DNA of 64,000 nt from an uncultured Bacteroides sp. (GCA_900552075.1 URYL01000002.1:262362-326361); one strand, 5' to 3'; positions 48,936-57,509 are shown, numbered from the stretch's first letter. The notes: generated by a model not told the origin, from the sequence alone. Numbers and translations are program-made.

Positions 48936-50150
48936 TTATTTTGAAGTTATAAATTCATTTTTCTCATTGGGTTGAAAGTCGGTTCCGGCAGGGCGTTGGA
49001 AGATGTGCAACCCGAATTCCGGTACCATGGCAATCAGGTGGTCAAAGAGTTCGCCTTGCAGAGTCTCGTAGGGAATCCAGTCAGGCGTATTCGAAAAGCA
49101 ATAGACCTCGACGGGGATGCCTTCGGTGGTAGGTTGCAACTGGCGGACCATCTGCATCAGGTCGTGGTTCACGTCGGGATGGCTGCTGATGTACTTGAGG
49201 GCATATTCCCGGAATACGTGCAGGTTGACCGGTGGTTCACTACCTTCTGTGGGAGCAGTCATCCAACCTTTTTCCGTGAAACGGGCCACTTCTTCCGGTG
49301 TACAGAAATGTACGGTGGTCATGTCGATGTATAGCGACCGCTTGATGCGTCGTCCGCCGCTTTCGCGCATGCCCCGCCAGTTCTGGAAGGAGTCACTCAC
49401 CAGGGCGTAGGGAGGGATGGTGGTGATGGTTTTGTCGAAGTTCTGTACCTTGACCGTAGTCAGTGAGACTTCCAGCACATAGCCGTCGGCCCCGTATTTG
49501 GTCATGGTAATCCAGTCGCCCGGACGCAGCATGTCGTTGGCCGAAAGCTGTACCCCGGCCACCAGTCCCAGAATACTGTCCTTGAATATCAACATCAGCA
49601 CGGCGGCCGAGGCACCGAGTCCGGTCAGGATGGCCGTAGCGTTCTGGTCAATCAGTACGCTGATAATAAGGATGATGCCTACGCCGATGGCCACCAAGTT
49701 AATCATCTGGTAAATTCCTTTGAGCGGACGGTTTTTCAAGGCTTCGTGTTCGCTGGAAATCTCATACAGCGAGTCCAGAAAACATTTAATCAGCATGAGG
49801 GCGGTGATGATGAGGCAAATCAGACTGATCTTCAGTAAAATTTGAAGCAGGTAGGCTGATTGATTATTGAAGGCGAAGGGGAGCAGGATGTACCAGATGA
49901 TAGGGGGAATCATCCGGCAGAAAGAAGTCATCATCTTGTGATTAAACAGGTAATCGTCCCATGTGGCCTTGGTGCGAGTCGTGATTTTCCGTACAGCCGG
50001 CATAATAAGATGCCTGAAAATAAGAGTCGTGAGATAGGAGACCAGTAAGATGCCCAACACCAGTACGACTTGTGTGGTCCAGGCAAGGTCTGCTTTCTCG
50101 GTACCGATTTGCTGGAGCAGTTGTGCTATTTCCTGATTCATTGTATCCAT
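48936..50150 (-). CDS. MscS-family mechanosensitive ion channel
   Basis: A 404-residue inner-membrane channel that opens under membrane tension after osmotic downshock. Four to five N-terminal helices lie within residues 25-185. The pore helix region reads NATAILTGLGASAAVLMLIFKDSILG (in part), followed by the MscS beta domain RPGDWITMTKYGADGYVLEVSLTTVKVQNFD (in part) and ITTIPPYALVSDSFQNW. The C-terminal extension of about 120 residues resembles YbdG/MscM-type channels. It has a consensus promoter overlapping the divergent redoxin promoter. Confidence 0.9.
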   Translation of the reverse strand: MDTMNQEIAQLLQQIGTEKADLAWTTQVVLVLGILLVSYLTTLIFRHLIMPAVRKITTRTKATWDDYLFNHKMMTSFCRMIPPIIWYILLPFAFNNQSAYLLQILLKISLICLIITALMLIKCFLDSLYEISSEHEALKNRPLKGIYQMINLVAIGVGIILIISVLIDQNATAILTGLGASAAVLMLIFKDSILGLVAGVQLSANDMLRPGDWITMTKYGADGYVLEVSLTTVKVQNFDKTITTIPPYALVSDSFQNWRGMRESGGRRIKRSLYIDMTTVHFCTPEEVARFTEKGWMTAPTEGSEPPVNLHVFREYALKYISSHPDVNHDLMQMVRQLQPTTEGIPVEVYCFSNTPDWIPYETLQGELFDHLIAMVPEFGLHIFQRPAGTDFQPNEKNEFITSK

Positions 50151-50182
50151 ATTGCTATAAAGTCAAAATCGTTTTCCGGACT

Positions 50183-50213
50183 CAAAGATAAACAAGTTCT
50201 CAGAGTTTGCAAA
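50183..50213 (-). promoter_or_regulatory. Promoter of the mscS-thioesterase operon
   Basis: Minus-strand TTTG (50210-50213), 19 bp, TATCTTTG (50183-50190), 33 bp upstream of the MscS start. Confidence 0.7.
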
Positions 50214-50237
50214 ACTTGTGTATCTTGTTTATCTTTA
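50206..50237 (+). promoter_or_regulatory. Promoter of the redoxin gene, overlapping the mscS promoter
   Basis: TTTG (50206-50209), 20 bp, TATCTTTA (50230-50237). The -33 boxes of the two divergent promoters abut in GTTTGCAAAAC. The predicted start point is at or within a few bases of the ATG at 50242. Confidence 0.55.
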
Positions 50238-50241
50238 CCGT

Positions 50242-50820
50242 ATGAAGCATAGATTGAGTCTTTTATTGGTTCTTCTCGGGTGCCTGTGCTGTACTTGCAT
50301 CCGTGAAGACGTGACGGCTGGCGAGGATATTGTGAAGCCGGGGGATGCGCTGCCCGATTTTTCAGTGCAATTGAACGATGAGGAGGAGTTGAACAGGACA
50401 TCTTTGTGGGGAAAGGTGTCTGTCCTGATTTTTTTTCATACGCAATGTCCGGATTGTCAGAAAGAGCTTCCTGTCATACAGCGTTTGTATGAAGAATATG
50501 CTTCCTCGGAGGAGGTGGGCATTTATGCCATCAGCCGGGAGGAAGGGAAGAGTGAAGTGGCTGCATACTGGAAGGAGAACGCACTGACCATTCCTTATTC
50601 GGCTCAGGAGGACAGGAGAGTCTATGAACTGTTTTCTACAAGGGGGATTCCGCGGGTTTACGTGTGCGGACGCGACGGAAAGGTGGTTGCGGCCTATTCC
50701 GACAATCCTATTGCCACCTATTCCAAGTTGAAGGAAGATGTGGAGAATGCACGTATTTTTTCTTCATATCTTTTTGCGGAACAAATGGTTTCACTAAATT
50801 TGCCGACAAGAAATTACTAA
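50242..50820 (+). CDS. TlpA/AhpC-like redoxin lipoprotein
   Basis: A 192-residue thioredoxin-fold lipoprotein. I start at ATG 50242 (MKHRLSLLLVLLGCLCCTCIRED): the signal has a lipobox LLGC with alternative Cys close by. The thioredoxin domain (about 35-165) has the redox motif TQCPDCQKEL (CPDC), an FFHTQ strand before it, and the cis-Pro in STRGIPRVYV. The role is likely extracytoplasmic thiol exchange or peroxide defence. The C-terminal tail (about 168-192) is a short extra helix. It is followed 18 bp later by etfB, but function does not clearly link them. Confidence 0.85.
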   Translation: MKHRLSLLLVLLGCLCCTCIREDVTAGEDIVKPGDALPDFSVQLNDEEELNRTSLWGKVSVLIFFHTQCPDCQKELPVIQRLYEEYASSEEVGIYAISREEGKSEVAAYWKENALTIPYSAQEDRRVYELFSTRGIPRVYVCGRDGKVVAAYSDNPIATYSKLKEDVENARIFSSYLFAEQMVSLNLPTRNY

Positions 50821-50838
50821 TACCAAAATAAGAATCTA

Positions 50839-51726
50839 ATGAGTTTGAAAATTGTAGTATTGGCAAAACAAGTTCCCGATACACGTTGTGTGGGAAAAGA
50901 TGCCATGAATGCCGACGGTACAATCAACCGTGCGGCACTTCCGGCGATTTTTAATCCGGAAGACTTGAATGCCTTGGAACAGGCACTCAGACTGAAAGAC
51001 ACACATCCCGGTTCTACTGTGACGATTTTGACAATGGGACCAGGCCGTGCCGCTGAAATCATTCGTGAAGGATTATACAGAGGAGCCGACAACGGTTATC
51101 TGCTGACAGACCGTGCCTTTGCCGGTGCCGATACGCTGGCTACTTCGTATGCGTTGGCAACTGCCATCCGCAAGATTGGTGCATACGACATCATCGTGGG
51201 CGGACGTCAGGCTATCGATGGAGATACGGCACAGGTAGGTCCGCAGGTGGCAGAAAAATTAGGATTGCCGCAGGTAACTTACGTAGAAGAAATTGAAGAA
51301 GTAAAAGACGGACGCATCCGCGTGAAACGTCATATCGACGGCGGTGTGGAAACCGTAGAAGCTCCGCTGCCGATTGTATTGACAGTGAACGGTAGTGCTG
51401 CTCCTTGCCGTCCGCGCAATGCGAAGCTGGTGCAGAAGTACAAACGGGCACTGGGCGGTCAGGAAAAAGCGGCCATTACCAAAGACGGGGCTGAACTGCC
51501 TTATGCTTCTTTGTATGAAAGCCGTCCTTATCTGAACATCACGGAATGGAGCGTAGCCGATGTAAACGGTGATACGAAGCAATGCGGTCTGTCGGGTTCT
51601 CCGACCAAGGTGAAGAAGATTGAAAACATCATCTTCCAGGCGAAGGAAAGCAAGACACTTACCGGCAGCGATGCAGACGTAGAGAATTTGATTGTTGAAC
51701 TGTTGGCTAACCATACTATCGGATAA
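50839..51726 (+). CDS. etfB: Electron transfer flavoprotein subunit beta
   Basis: Beta (FixA-type) subunit of the ETF heterodimer, 295 residues, carrying electrons from acyl-CoA dehydrogenases. The N-terminus is KIVVLAKQVPDTRCVG, followed by the family segments DLNALEQALRLKD, TMGPGRAAEIIREGLYRGAD and GRQAIDGDTAQVGPQVAEKLG (parts shown), the typical ETF-beta nucleotide region. It lies 5 bp ahead of etfA. The acyl-CoA dehydrogenase that should be the partner comes two genes later, after the AT-rich TonB-domain gene. Confidence 0.94.
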   Translation: MSLKIVVLAKQVPDTRCVGKDAMNADGTINRAALPAIFNPEDLNALEQALRLKDTHPGSTVTILTMGPGRAAEIIREGLYRGADNGYLLTDRAFAGADTLATSYALATAIRKIGAYDIIVGGRQAIDGDTAQVGPQVAEKLGLPQVTYVEEIEEVKDGRIRVKRHIDGGVETVEAPLPIVLTVNGSAAPCRPRNAKLVQKYKRALGGQEKAAITKDGAELPYASLYESRPYLNITEWSVADVNGDTKQCGLSGSPTKVKKIENIIFQAKESKTLTGSDADVENLIVELLANHTIG

Positions 51727-51731
51727 AGACT

Positions 51732-52751
51732 ATGAATAACGTATTTGTATATTGTGAGATGGAAGGTGCCCATGTGGCCGATGTCAGTCTCGAACTTTTA
51801 ACCAAAGGTCGTAAGTTGGCCAATCAGCTGGGATGCCAGTTGGAAACGATTTGTGCCGGCAGTGGCCTTGCAGATGTAGAAAAACAAGTTTTGCCATACG
51901 GAGTAGACCGCGTGCATGTGTTCGACGCTCCGGGCTTGTTCCCTTATACTTCACTTCCTCATACTTCAATTCTTGTCAACTTGTTCAAGGAAGAAAAACC
52001 TCAGATTTGCCTGATGGGTGCGACGGTGATTGGTCGTGACCTGGGTCCGCGTGTGTCTTCAGCCTTGACGAGTGGTCTGACAGCCGACTGTACGCAGTTG
52101 GAAATCGGTAACCACGAAGACAAGAAGAACGGTATCACTTACGAAAACCTGTTGTATCAGATTCGTCCGGCTTTCGGCGGTAACATTGTGGCTACCATCG
52201 TCAATCCGGAACATCGTCCGCAGATGGCTACCGTACGTGAGGGTGTGATGAAGAAAGAAATCGTGGATGCTAACTACCAAGGTGAAGTGATTCGTCACGA
52301 CGTGGCGAAGTACGTGCCTGAAACGGATTATGTGGTGAAGGTTATCGACCGTCACGTGGAAAAAGCAAAACATAATCTGAAAGGAGCGCCTATCGTGGTA
52401 GCCGGTGGTTACGGTATGGGCAGCAAGGAAGGTTTTGATATGCTGTTCGAACTGGCCAAGGAACTTCATGCAGAAGTAGGAGCCAGCCGTGCAGCGGTAG
52501 ATGCCGGTTTCTGTGAACACGACCGTCAGATTGGTCAGACAGGGGTAACGGTACATCCGAAATTGTATATCGCTTGCGGTATTTCCGGTCAGATTCAGCA
52601 CATCGCCGGTATGCAGGATGCAGGTATCATCATTTCGGTGAACAGCGATCCGAATGCACCGATTAACGCCATAGCCGATTATGTCATCAACGGTACGGTG
52701 GAAGAAGTAATCCCGAAAATGATTAAATACTATAAGAAGAACAGTAAGTAA
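51732..52751 (+). CDS. etfA: Electron transfer flavoprotein subunit alpha
   Basis: Alpha (FixB-type) subunit, 339 residues. The N-terminal domain starts NNVFVYCEMEGAHVADVSLEL (in part). The C-terminal FAD domain has VVAGGYGMGSKEGFDML, GASRAAVDAGFCEHDRQIGQTG (in part), PKLYIACGISGQIQH and ISVNSDPNAPI, the FAD-binding signature of ETF-alpha. It works with etfB as electron carrier in fatty-acyl or short-chain acyl-CoA oxidation or reduction. The following gene is 29 bp away and of clearly different base composition. Confidence 0.95.
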   Translation: MNNVFVYCEMEGAHVADVSLELLTKGRKLANQLGCQLETICAGSGLADVEKQVLPYGVDRVHVFDAPGLFPYTSLPHTSILVNLFKEEKPQICLMGATVIGRDLGPRVSSALTSGLTADCTQLEIGNHEDKKNGITYENLLYQIRPAFGGNIVATIVNPEHRPQMATVREGVMKKEIVDANYQGEVIRHDVAKYVPETDYVVKVIDRHVEKAKHNLKGAPIVVAGGYGMGSKEGFDMLFELAKELHAEVGASRAAVDAGFCEHDRQIGQTGVTVHPKLYIACGISGQIQHIAGMQDAGIIISVNSDPNAPINAIADYVINGTVEEVIPKMIKYYKKNSK

Positions 52752-52780
52752 GCGTTGATGTTAACCAACTTGTGGACCTA

Positions 52781-53593
52781 ATGAAAAAGATATTTTTAAT
52801 ATTTCTGTTTTCTTGTTCCCTATATCCTTTGATGGGAGAGGAAAGGATTTGGTTAGATATTCACGAGCAGTGGATGGACGATTCAACTAAGGCAGTGAAT
52901 TATGCGTTGCTTACTACATTTGTAGATAGTTGTGCAAAAGTTGATATCTATTCTTTGGATGGTGTGAAGAAAGCTACTAAACACTATTATGCGTATGTAT
53001 CTGATCCCAAACAGCGTATTAAGAATGGCTTGTTCACAGAATATTATTCCGATGGAACTGATAGTGTGACAATGAATTATGTGAATAATATTTTGGAAGG
53101 AGAAAAGGTCGTATATTATCCTGAAGGACAAAAACGTTTTGTCTATTTTTATCATAAAGGTCATACTTTAAAAATGCTGCAATATTATCCCAATGGGAAA
53201 CTTCGTAGAGAGGAGTTTTATGAAGAAGGAAAACCGGCACAAGGTAGACTTTATGCAGGAGATGGGACTGAGTTGGAGTTCGAACCTTATAATGTACGTC
53301 CACGTGCAGCTGATATGCTTGCTTTTATGCAGTTTGTGGCACGTAGAATTCGCTATCCGAAAGATGCTAGCTATAAGAAAATACAAGGTCGGGTATTAGT
53401 AGAGTTCGATGTGGATACAGAGGGAGGAATAAGCAATTTGAAGGTCGTAAAATCCGTTTACCCTTCACTTGATAAAGAAGCACTGGCTGTTTTAAAATCG
53501 GCGTTTAAAAATTATAAATGGATTTCGGGAAAACAAGATGGGGTTCCTAAACGTATGAAACATATTGTACCTGTTACATTCAGATTAAATTAA
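52781..53593 (+). CDS. AT-rich secreted protein with MORN-like repeats and TonB C-terminal domain
   Basis: A 270-residue protein (start ATG 52781; MKKIFLIFLFSCSLYPLMG signal). Residues about 75-160 contain repeated YYPEGQKRFVYFYHKGH and YYPNGKLRREEFYEEGK strands like the MORN-type repeats of Bacteroidota envelope proteins. Residues about 185-270 form a TonB C-terminal-like domain (VLVEFDVDTEGGISNLKVVKS, shown in part, and LDKEALAVLKSAFKNYKW). It has no transmembrane anchor, so it is not a classical TonB. Its base composition is much more AT-rich than etfA and the dehydrogenase around it, suggesting an acquired insertion in the etf operon. Confidence 0.82.
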   Translation: MKKIFLIFLFSCSLYPLMGEERIWLDIHEQWMDDSTKAVNYALLTTFVDSCAKVDIYSLDGVKKATKHYYAYVSDPKQRIKNGLFTEYYSDGTDSVTMNYVNNILEGEKVVYYPEGQKRFVYFYHKGHTLKMLQYYPNGKLRREEFYEEGKPAQGRLYAGDGTELEFEPYNVRPRAADMLAFMQFVARRIRYPKDASYKKIQGRVLVEFDVDTEGGISNLKVVKSVYPSLDKEALAVLKSAFKNYKWISGKQDGVPKRMKHIVPVTFRLN

Positions 53594-53601
53594 TAAAGAT
53601 T

Positions 53602-55308
53602 ATGGCAAACTTTTATACAGAACATCCGGAACTCAAGTATCACTTGAACAATCCGATGATGGAGCGTATCTGTCAGTTGAAAGAACGCGATTACAGAGAT
53701 AAAGACGAGTACGATTATGCGCCGCAGGATTATGCGGATGCCATCGACTCTTACGATAAAGTGTTGGAAATTACCGGTGAAATCACGGGTGAGGTGATTG
53801 CACCCAATGCCGAAGGAGTAGATCAGGAAGGTCCGCATCATGCCAATGGCCGTGTGGAATATGCTTCGGGTACAAAGGCTAACTTGGAGGCCATGGTAAA
53901 GGCTGGATTGAACGGAATGACCATGCCGCGTCGTTTCGGTGGTTTGAATTTCCCGATTACGCCGTACACCATGTGCGCGGAAATCGTGGCTCAGGCCGAT
54001 GCCGGTTTCGGTAACATCTGGTCTTTGCAGGACTGTATTGAAACCTTGTATGAGTTCGGTAACGAAGACCAGCATAGCCGTTTCATCCCACGTATCTGTG
54101 CGGGCGAAACCATGTCTATGGACTTGACTGAACCGGATGCAGGTTCCGACTTGCAGAGTGTGATGCTGAAGGCTACCTACGATGAGGCCAACAACTGCTG
54201 GCGTCTGAACGGAGTGAAACGTTTTATCACGAACGGTGATGCCAATATTCACCTGGTACTGGCCCGTTCGGAAGAAGGTACTCACGACGGTCGTGGTTTG
54301 TCTATGTTCATCTACGACAAGAACGATGGCGGAGTTGACGTACGTCGTATTGAAAACAAGCTGGGTATCCATGGTTCTCCGACTTGTGAACTGGTGTACA
54401 AGAATGCGAAGGCTGAACTTTGTGGCGACCGCAAGCTCGGTTTGATTAAATACGTCATGGCATTGATGAACGGTGCCCGTCTGGGTATCGCGGCTCAGTC
54501 AGTAGGTTTGAGCCAGGCTGCTTATGATGAAGCATTGGCATACGCAAAAGACCGTAAGCAGTTCGATAAGGCGATTATCGAATTCCCGGCAGTGTACGAC
54601 ATGCTGGCTACCATCAAGGCGAAACTGGATGCCGGTCGTGCGTTGTTATATCAGACTTCCCGTTATGTGGATATCTACAAAGCATTGGACGACATCGCCC
54701 GCGAACGCAAGCTGACTCCGGAAGAACGTCAGGAGCAGAAACGCTATGCAAAACTGGCCGACAGCTTTACACCGCTGGCAAAAGGTATGAACTCTGAATA
54801 TGCCAACCAGAATGCCTACGACTGTATCCAGGTACACGGCGGTTCCGGCTTCATGATGGAATATGCGTGCCAGCGTATCTACCGTGATGCCCGTATCACC
54901 AGCATCTACGAAGGAACCACTCAGTTGCAGACGGTTGCTGCCATCCGTTACGTGACCAACGGTTCGTATGCGGCTACTTTGCATGAATTTGAAACGGTAC
55001 CTTGTGCACCGGAATATGAAGGTTATATGAACCGTATCAAGGACATGACCCGTAGGCTGGAAGCCTGCACCAATGCAGTGAAGGAAGCACAGAACCAGGA
55101 ACTGCTGGATTTCGTGGCCCGTCGTTTGTATGAAATGGCGGCTGTCTGCGTGATGAGCCACTTGCTGTTGCAGGATGCCACCAAGGCTCCTGAACTGTTC
55201 GGCAAGTCACTGAATGTGTATGTGAACTATGCAGAAGCTGAAGTGGAAAAACATTTCAACTTTATCCGCAAGTTCCAGGCTGAAGAACTGGCAAGTTACC
55301 GGAAATAA
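53602..55308 (+). CDS. Acyl-CoA dehydrogenase
   Basis: FAD-dependent acyl-CoA dehydrogenase, 568 residues. The flavin-binding mid-domain has DLTEPDAGSDLQSVMLKA and RFITNGDANIHLVLA, followed by KNDGGVDVRRIENKLGIHG (in part) and FIYDKN. The helical C-terminal domain includes LGIAAQSVGLSQAAYDEAL and YDCIQVHGGSGFMMEYACQR (in part), and the catalytic Glu is expected in IYEGTTQLQ. It is longer than MCAD-type enzymes by a C-terminal extension of about 130 residues. It is the probable electron donor to or acceptor from EtfAB. A terminator follows. Confidence 0.93.
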   Translation: MANFYTEHPELKYHLNNPMMERICQLKERDYRDKDEYDYAPQDYADAIDSYDKVLEITGEITGEVIAPNAEGVDQEGPHHANGRVEYASGTKANLEAMVKAGLNGMTMPRRFGGLNFPITPYTMCAEIVAQADAGFGNIWSLQDCIETLYEFGNEDQHSRFIPRICAGETMSMDLTEPDAGSDLQSVMLKATYDEANNCWRLNGVKRFITNGDANIHLVLARSEEGTHDGRGLSMFIYDKNDGGVDVRRIENKLGIHGSPTCELVYKNAKAELCGDRKLGLIKYVMALMNGARLGIAAQSVGLSQAAYDEALAYAKDRKQFDKAIIEFPAVYDMLATIKAKLDAGRALLYQTSRYVDIYKALDDIARERKLTPEERQEQKRYAKLADSFTPLAKGMNSEYANQNAYDCIQVHGGSGFMMEYACQRIYRDARITSIYEGTTQLQTVAAIRYVTNGSYAATLHEFETVPCAPEYEGYMNRIKDMTRRLEACTNAVKEAQNQELLDFVARRLYEMAAVCVMSHLLLQDATKAPELFGKSLNVYVNYAEAEVEKHFNFIRKFQAEELASYRK

Positions 55309-55361
55309 GTTTCTGGCTGTATTTTCAAATAAGCACGGCTGACTGAATAAGTCATCCCATA

Positions 55362-55418
55362 AAATCCTCCTGTGGTTAGTCTGAATCGGATGAAAGACTG
55401 GCACAGGAGGATTTTTTT
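55362..55418 (+). terminator. Terminator of the etf-acyl-CoA dehydrogenase operon
   Basis: 13-bp stem (AAATCCTCCTGTG/CACAGGAGGATTT) with a further AGTCT/AGACT inner pair and seven T. It may also serve the convergent sigma-factor operon. Confidence 0.88.
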
Positions 55419-55471
55419 AGGTGTTAGTGAATAAGGTTTTTAGTTTGGTGACTTGCTTCTGAATCTTTTCT

Positions 55472-55831
55472 TTAAGCGTGTGAAATGAGTTTTTTCCGTA
55501 GCCATCGGTTGAATAGGAAGAGCAGGAAGAGGGCACAGAGAATAGGCAGATAAAACAAACAGGTCTGCAGGGAAGGACTACCTTCTTGCAAGATGTGTAG
55601 CAGGGAAAGTAGCTTATTCCCGTATTGCCAGCACAAAAGTATTAGGCAACCTCCGATCGCCAGAAAGGTAGTGACGAGCATAAGGATGAACAATCTTTTC
55701 TCTTGCCGCTTTTCGCGTAGCAAGGTTTCCTGATGAATCTTCTGCATCATCCGGTAACTGAAATTGCTGGGCAGCCGATAGTCAGGCTGCTGGCTGAGAG
55801 CCTTTTTAAGTCCTTTATCGGTGGTATTCAT
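55472..55831 (-). CDS. Small two-helix membrane protein encoded after the ECF sigma factor
   Basis: A 119-residue protein: a cytoplasmic N-terminal region (about 1-45, LPSNFSYRMMQKIHQETLL) resembling the sigma-binding part of small anti-sigma-type proteins, then two hydrophobic segments (about 48-68, LFILMLVTTFLAIGGCLILL, and 88-108). It starts 3 bp after the sigma gene, so they are coupled. It could act as an anti-sigma factor or membrane sensor, but no zinc-binding HxxxCxxC motif is present. Function is an inference from position and topology. Confidence 0.75.
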   Translation of the reverse strand: MNTTDKGLKKALSQQPDYRLPSNFSYRMMQKIHQETLLREKRQEKRLFILMLVTTFLAIGGCLILLCWQYGNKLLSLLHILQEGSPSLQTCLFYLPILCALFLLFLFNRWLRKKLISHA

Positions 55832-55834
55832 AAG

Positions 55835-56380
55835 TCAATCCTCCTCTTTCATTAAGGTACATAATTTTTTGCGGACGCGGTGTAGTTTCACTTTCACATT
55901 ATTTTCGGTCAGGTGAAGGATATAGGCTATTTCCGTCACCGGTTTCTCTTCTTCATAGAAGAGTGTCACCAGGGCCTTCTCGTCCGAAGTCAGACGGGTG
56001 AGGGCTCGTTGCAGCTTTTCTATCTGTACTTCATTTTCCGTATTGAGTGCTTCATCTACTTCCGTATCCGACAGGCTGTTCCACATCCGGTCGTCGAACG
56101 AAAGGAGCTCATGCTCTTTCTTTCGCAGGGCAGACGTGGCCGTGTTGTAGGCGATGCGGTAAATCCAGGTGGAGAAACTGCTGTTCTCCTGAAACGAGGA
56201 AAGGTGGGTAAAGGCTTTCATAAAACAGTCTTGCGTCAGCTCTTCCGCATCTTCCGGCGAGCCTACCATGCGGACAATCAGATGAAACACCTGTGGCCCG
56301 TAAGTATCCAGAAAGTAGGCGAACTGTTCGGCTCTCCCGCTCAGGATGGATGCGATGATATGTGATTCCTCGTTTTGCAT
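55835..56380 (-). CDS. ECF-type RNA polymerase sigma factor
   Basis: A 181-residue sigma-70-family factor with region 2 (about 20-85, EDAEELTQDCFMKAFTHL, with WIYRIAYNTATSALRKK as the -10 recognition part) and region 4 (about 120-175, LTSDEKALVTLFYEEEKPVTEIA then LTENNVKVKLHRVRKKL as the -35 helix). It is short, like other ECF factors. It is divergent from a DUF6249-type membrane protein gene, and both starts are served by matched ECF promoters in the gap, suggesting it activates itself and its neighbour. Confidence 0.92.
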   Translation of the reverse strand: MQNEESHIIASILSGRAEQFAYFLDTYGPQVFHLIVRMVGSPEDAEELTQDCFMKAFTHLSSFQENSSFSTWIYRIAYNTATSALRKKEHELLSFDDRMWNSLSDTEVDEALNTENEVQIEKLQRALTRLTSDEKALVTLFYEEEKPVTEIAYILHLTENNVKVKLHRVRKKLCTLMKEED

Positions 56381-56391
56381 GATGCCTTTTA

Positions 56392-56417
56392 GACGCGATG
56401 CCTTGTGAAAGGTTACA
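56392..56417 (-). promoter_or_regulatory. ECF-type promoter of the sigma factor gene
   Basis: Minus-strand TGTAAC (56412-56417), exactly 16 bp, CGTC (56392-56395). It starts transcription almost at the gene, leaving about 5-8 nt of leader. Confidence 0.7.
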
Positions 56418-56451
56418 GCCTGCGGAAAAAATTTTTTTCATGCTCATGGAG

Positions 56452-56477
56452 TGTAACCTTTTCTCCGTGGATGCGTC
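56452..56477 (+). promoter_or_regulatory. ECF-type promoter of the DUF6249-like gene
   Basis: TGTAAC (56452-56457), exactly 16 bp, CGTC (56474-56477). It shares TGTAACCTTT and GCGTCTAAA with the opposite-strand promoter at identical spacing. Confidence 0.72.
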
Positions 56478-56514
56478 TAAAGGGGCAAAGTAACAAATTA
56501 AAAACGAAACGACG

Positions 56515-56916
56515 ATGGAAGAATTAATGATTGTTGCCAATGTGGCCATTGTATTTGGAGTGATTTACAAACTGTTTGAATTGTTTGCTGGAAGAAGAGA
56601 ACGGATGATGCTGATTGAGAAATTGGGAGATAAGCTGACGCCGGAAACTTTTAAGAAAGGTATTGTGTATCGGCCCAGTTTGTTCTCTTTTGGTGGACTA
56701 CGAGTAGGATGTTTGCTGTTAGGGATAGGTGTGGGACTGTTGATAGGATATGGTCTGGTGTATGCCACTCAGCCGGAATATTTTATGGAAGATCCGAGCC
56801 GGGCAGTAGGGTATACGGTTTCCGTCATTTACGGAGCCAGTGTATTGCTGGGAGGCGGTTTAGGTCTGGTCATTTCTTATTTGATTGAAAAGAAGCAGCT
56901 GGACAAGGAAAAATAA
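56515..56916 (+). CDS. DUF6249-like membrane protein
   Basis: A 133-residue protein with an N-terminal helix (about 5-23), a charged RRERMMLIEKLGDKLTPETF segment, and two C-terminal hydrophobic segments (about 63-82, GCLLLGIGVGLLIGYGLVY, and 102-122). Proteins of this form (DUF6249) commonly sit next to ECF sigma factors in Bacteroidota. Here it is divergently paired with one and carries its own ECF-type promoter, so it is probably a regulon member. Biochemical role unknown. Confidence 0.8.
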   Translation: MEELMIVANVAIVFGVIYKLFELFAGRRERMMLIEKLGDKLTPETFKKGIVYRPSLFSFGGLRVGCLLLGIGVGLLIGYGLVYATQPEYFMEDPSRAVGYTVSVIYGASVLLGGGLGLVISYLIEKKQLDKEK

Positions 56917-56937
56917 AAATTCATTTTACTTTCAGAC

Positions 56938-56980
56938 AAAGCGGTTTGATGCAGGATTAAGGTGTCAAATCGCTTTTTTT
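56938..56980 (+). terminator. Terminator of the DUF6249-like gene
   Basis: AAAGCGGTTTGA pairs with TCAAATCGCTTT (one G-U pair), with a 15-nt loop and a T-tract. Confidence 0.82.
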
Positions 56981-57095
56981 GTGGTGTGATTTACCTTAAA
57001 GATGTGCATTTATTCTTTATTTATCCAAACAGATGTAATATGTGAAGGTATTCGTAGTAACTTTACTGAGAGGTTAACTATGGAGGTTTGTAATC

Positions 57096-57509
57096 ATGAA
57101 ATGGAATTACATAACAGGAGTGGTATGTGCTTTCATGCTGTTTGCGGGTCAGGTACATGCACAAGTGGAAGGAACGGATTCGCTTCGGATGGTGATGTAC
57201 CATGACGGTGAGAATGAGTTAAAGGAGATGATAATCTGTCCGCCCGTATTTTGTTCTTTGCCCGACGGAAAGCGCGTGAAGATGAAAATCTGTAACGATG
57301 GAGAAGAAACGGTGCGGAAAGTCTCTTTTTGTTTATTCTATAAGAAGAAAAGGGTTTGTAGGGTTCGGCTGCCGCACATGCAGAAAGGAGCAACCTATGA
57401 GTTTGCGGTGAATATCCACGAAAAACTGTCGCGGAAAGACCGGGAGAATCTGGAGTTCGAATTGAAAAAAGGCCGATGCTACCGAATGTACAAGCTTCCG
57501 TCTTATTAG
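57096..57509 (+). CDS. Small secreted protein of unknown function
   Basis: A 137-residue protein with a signal peptide (ITGVVCAFMLFAGQVHAQ, cleaved near residue 23). The mature part is a compact beta-rich domain with Lys/Arg-rich strands (GKRVKMKICNDGEETVRKVSF, shown in part; FYKKKRVCRVRLPH). No family is recognised. It lies alone on the plus strand between the DUF6249-like gene and the first small-RNA-like unit. A weak TAACTTTA box lies 31 bp upstream. Confidence 0.65.
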   Translation: MKWNYITGVVCAFMLFAGQVHAQVEGTDSLRMVMYHDGENELKEMIICPPVFCSLPDGKRVKMKICNDGEETVRKVSFCLFYKKKRVCRVRLPHMQKGATYEFAVNIHEKLSRKDRENLEFELKKGRCYRMYKLPSY

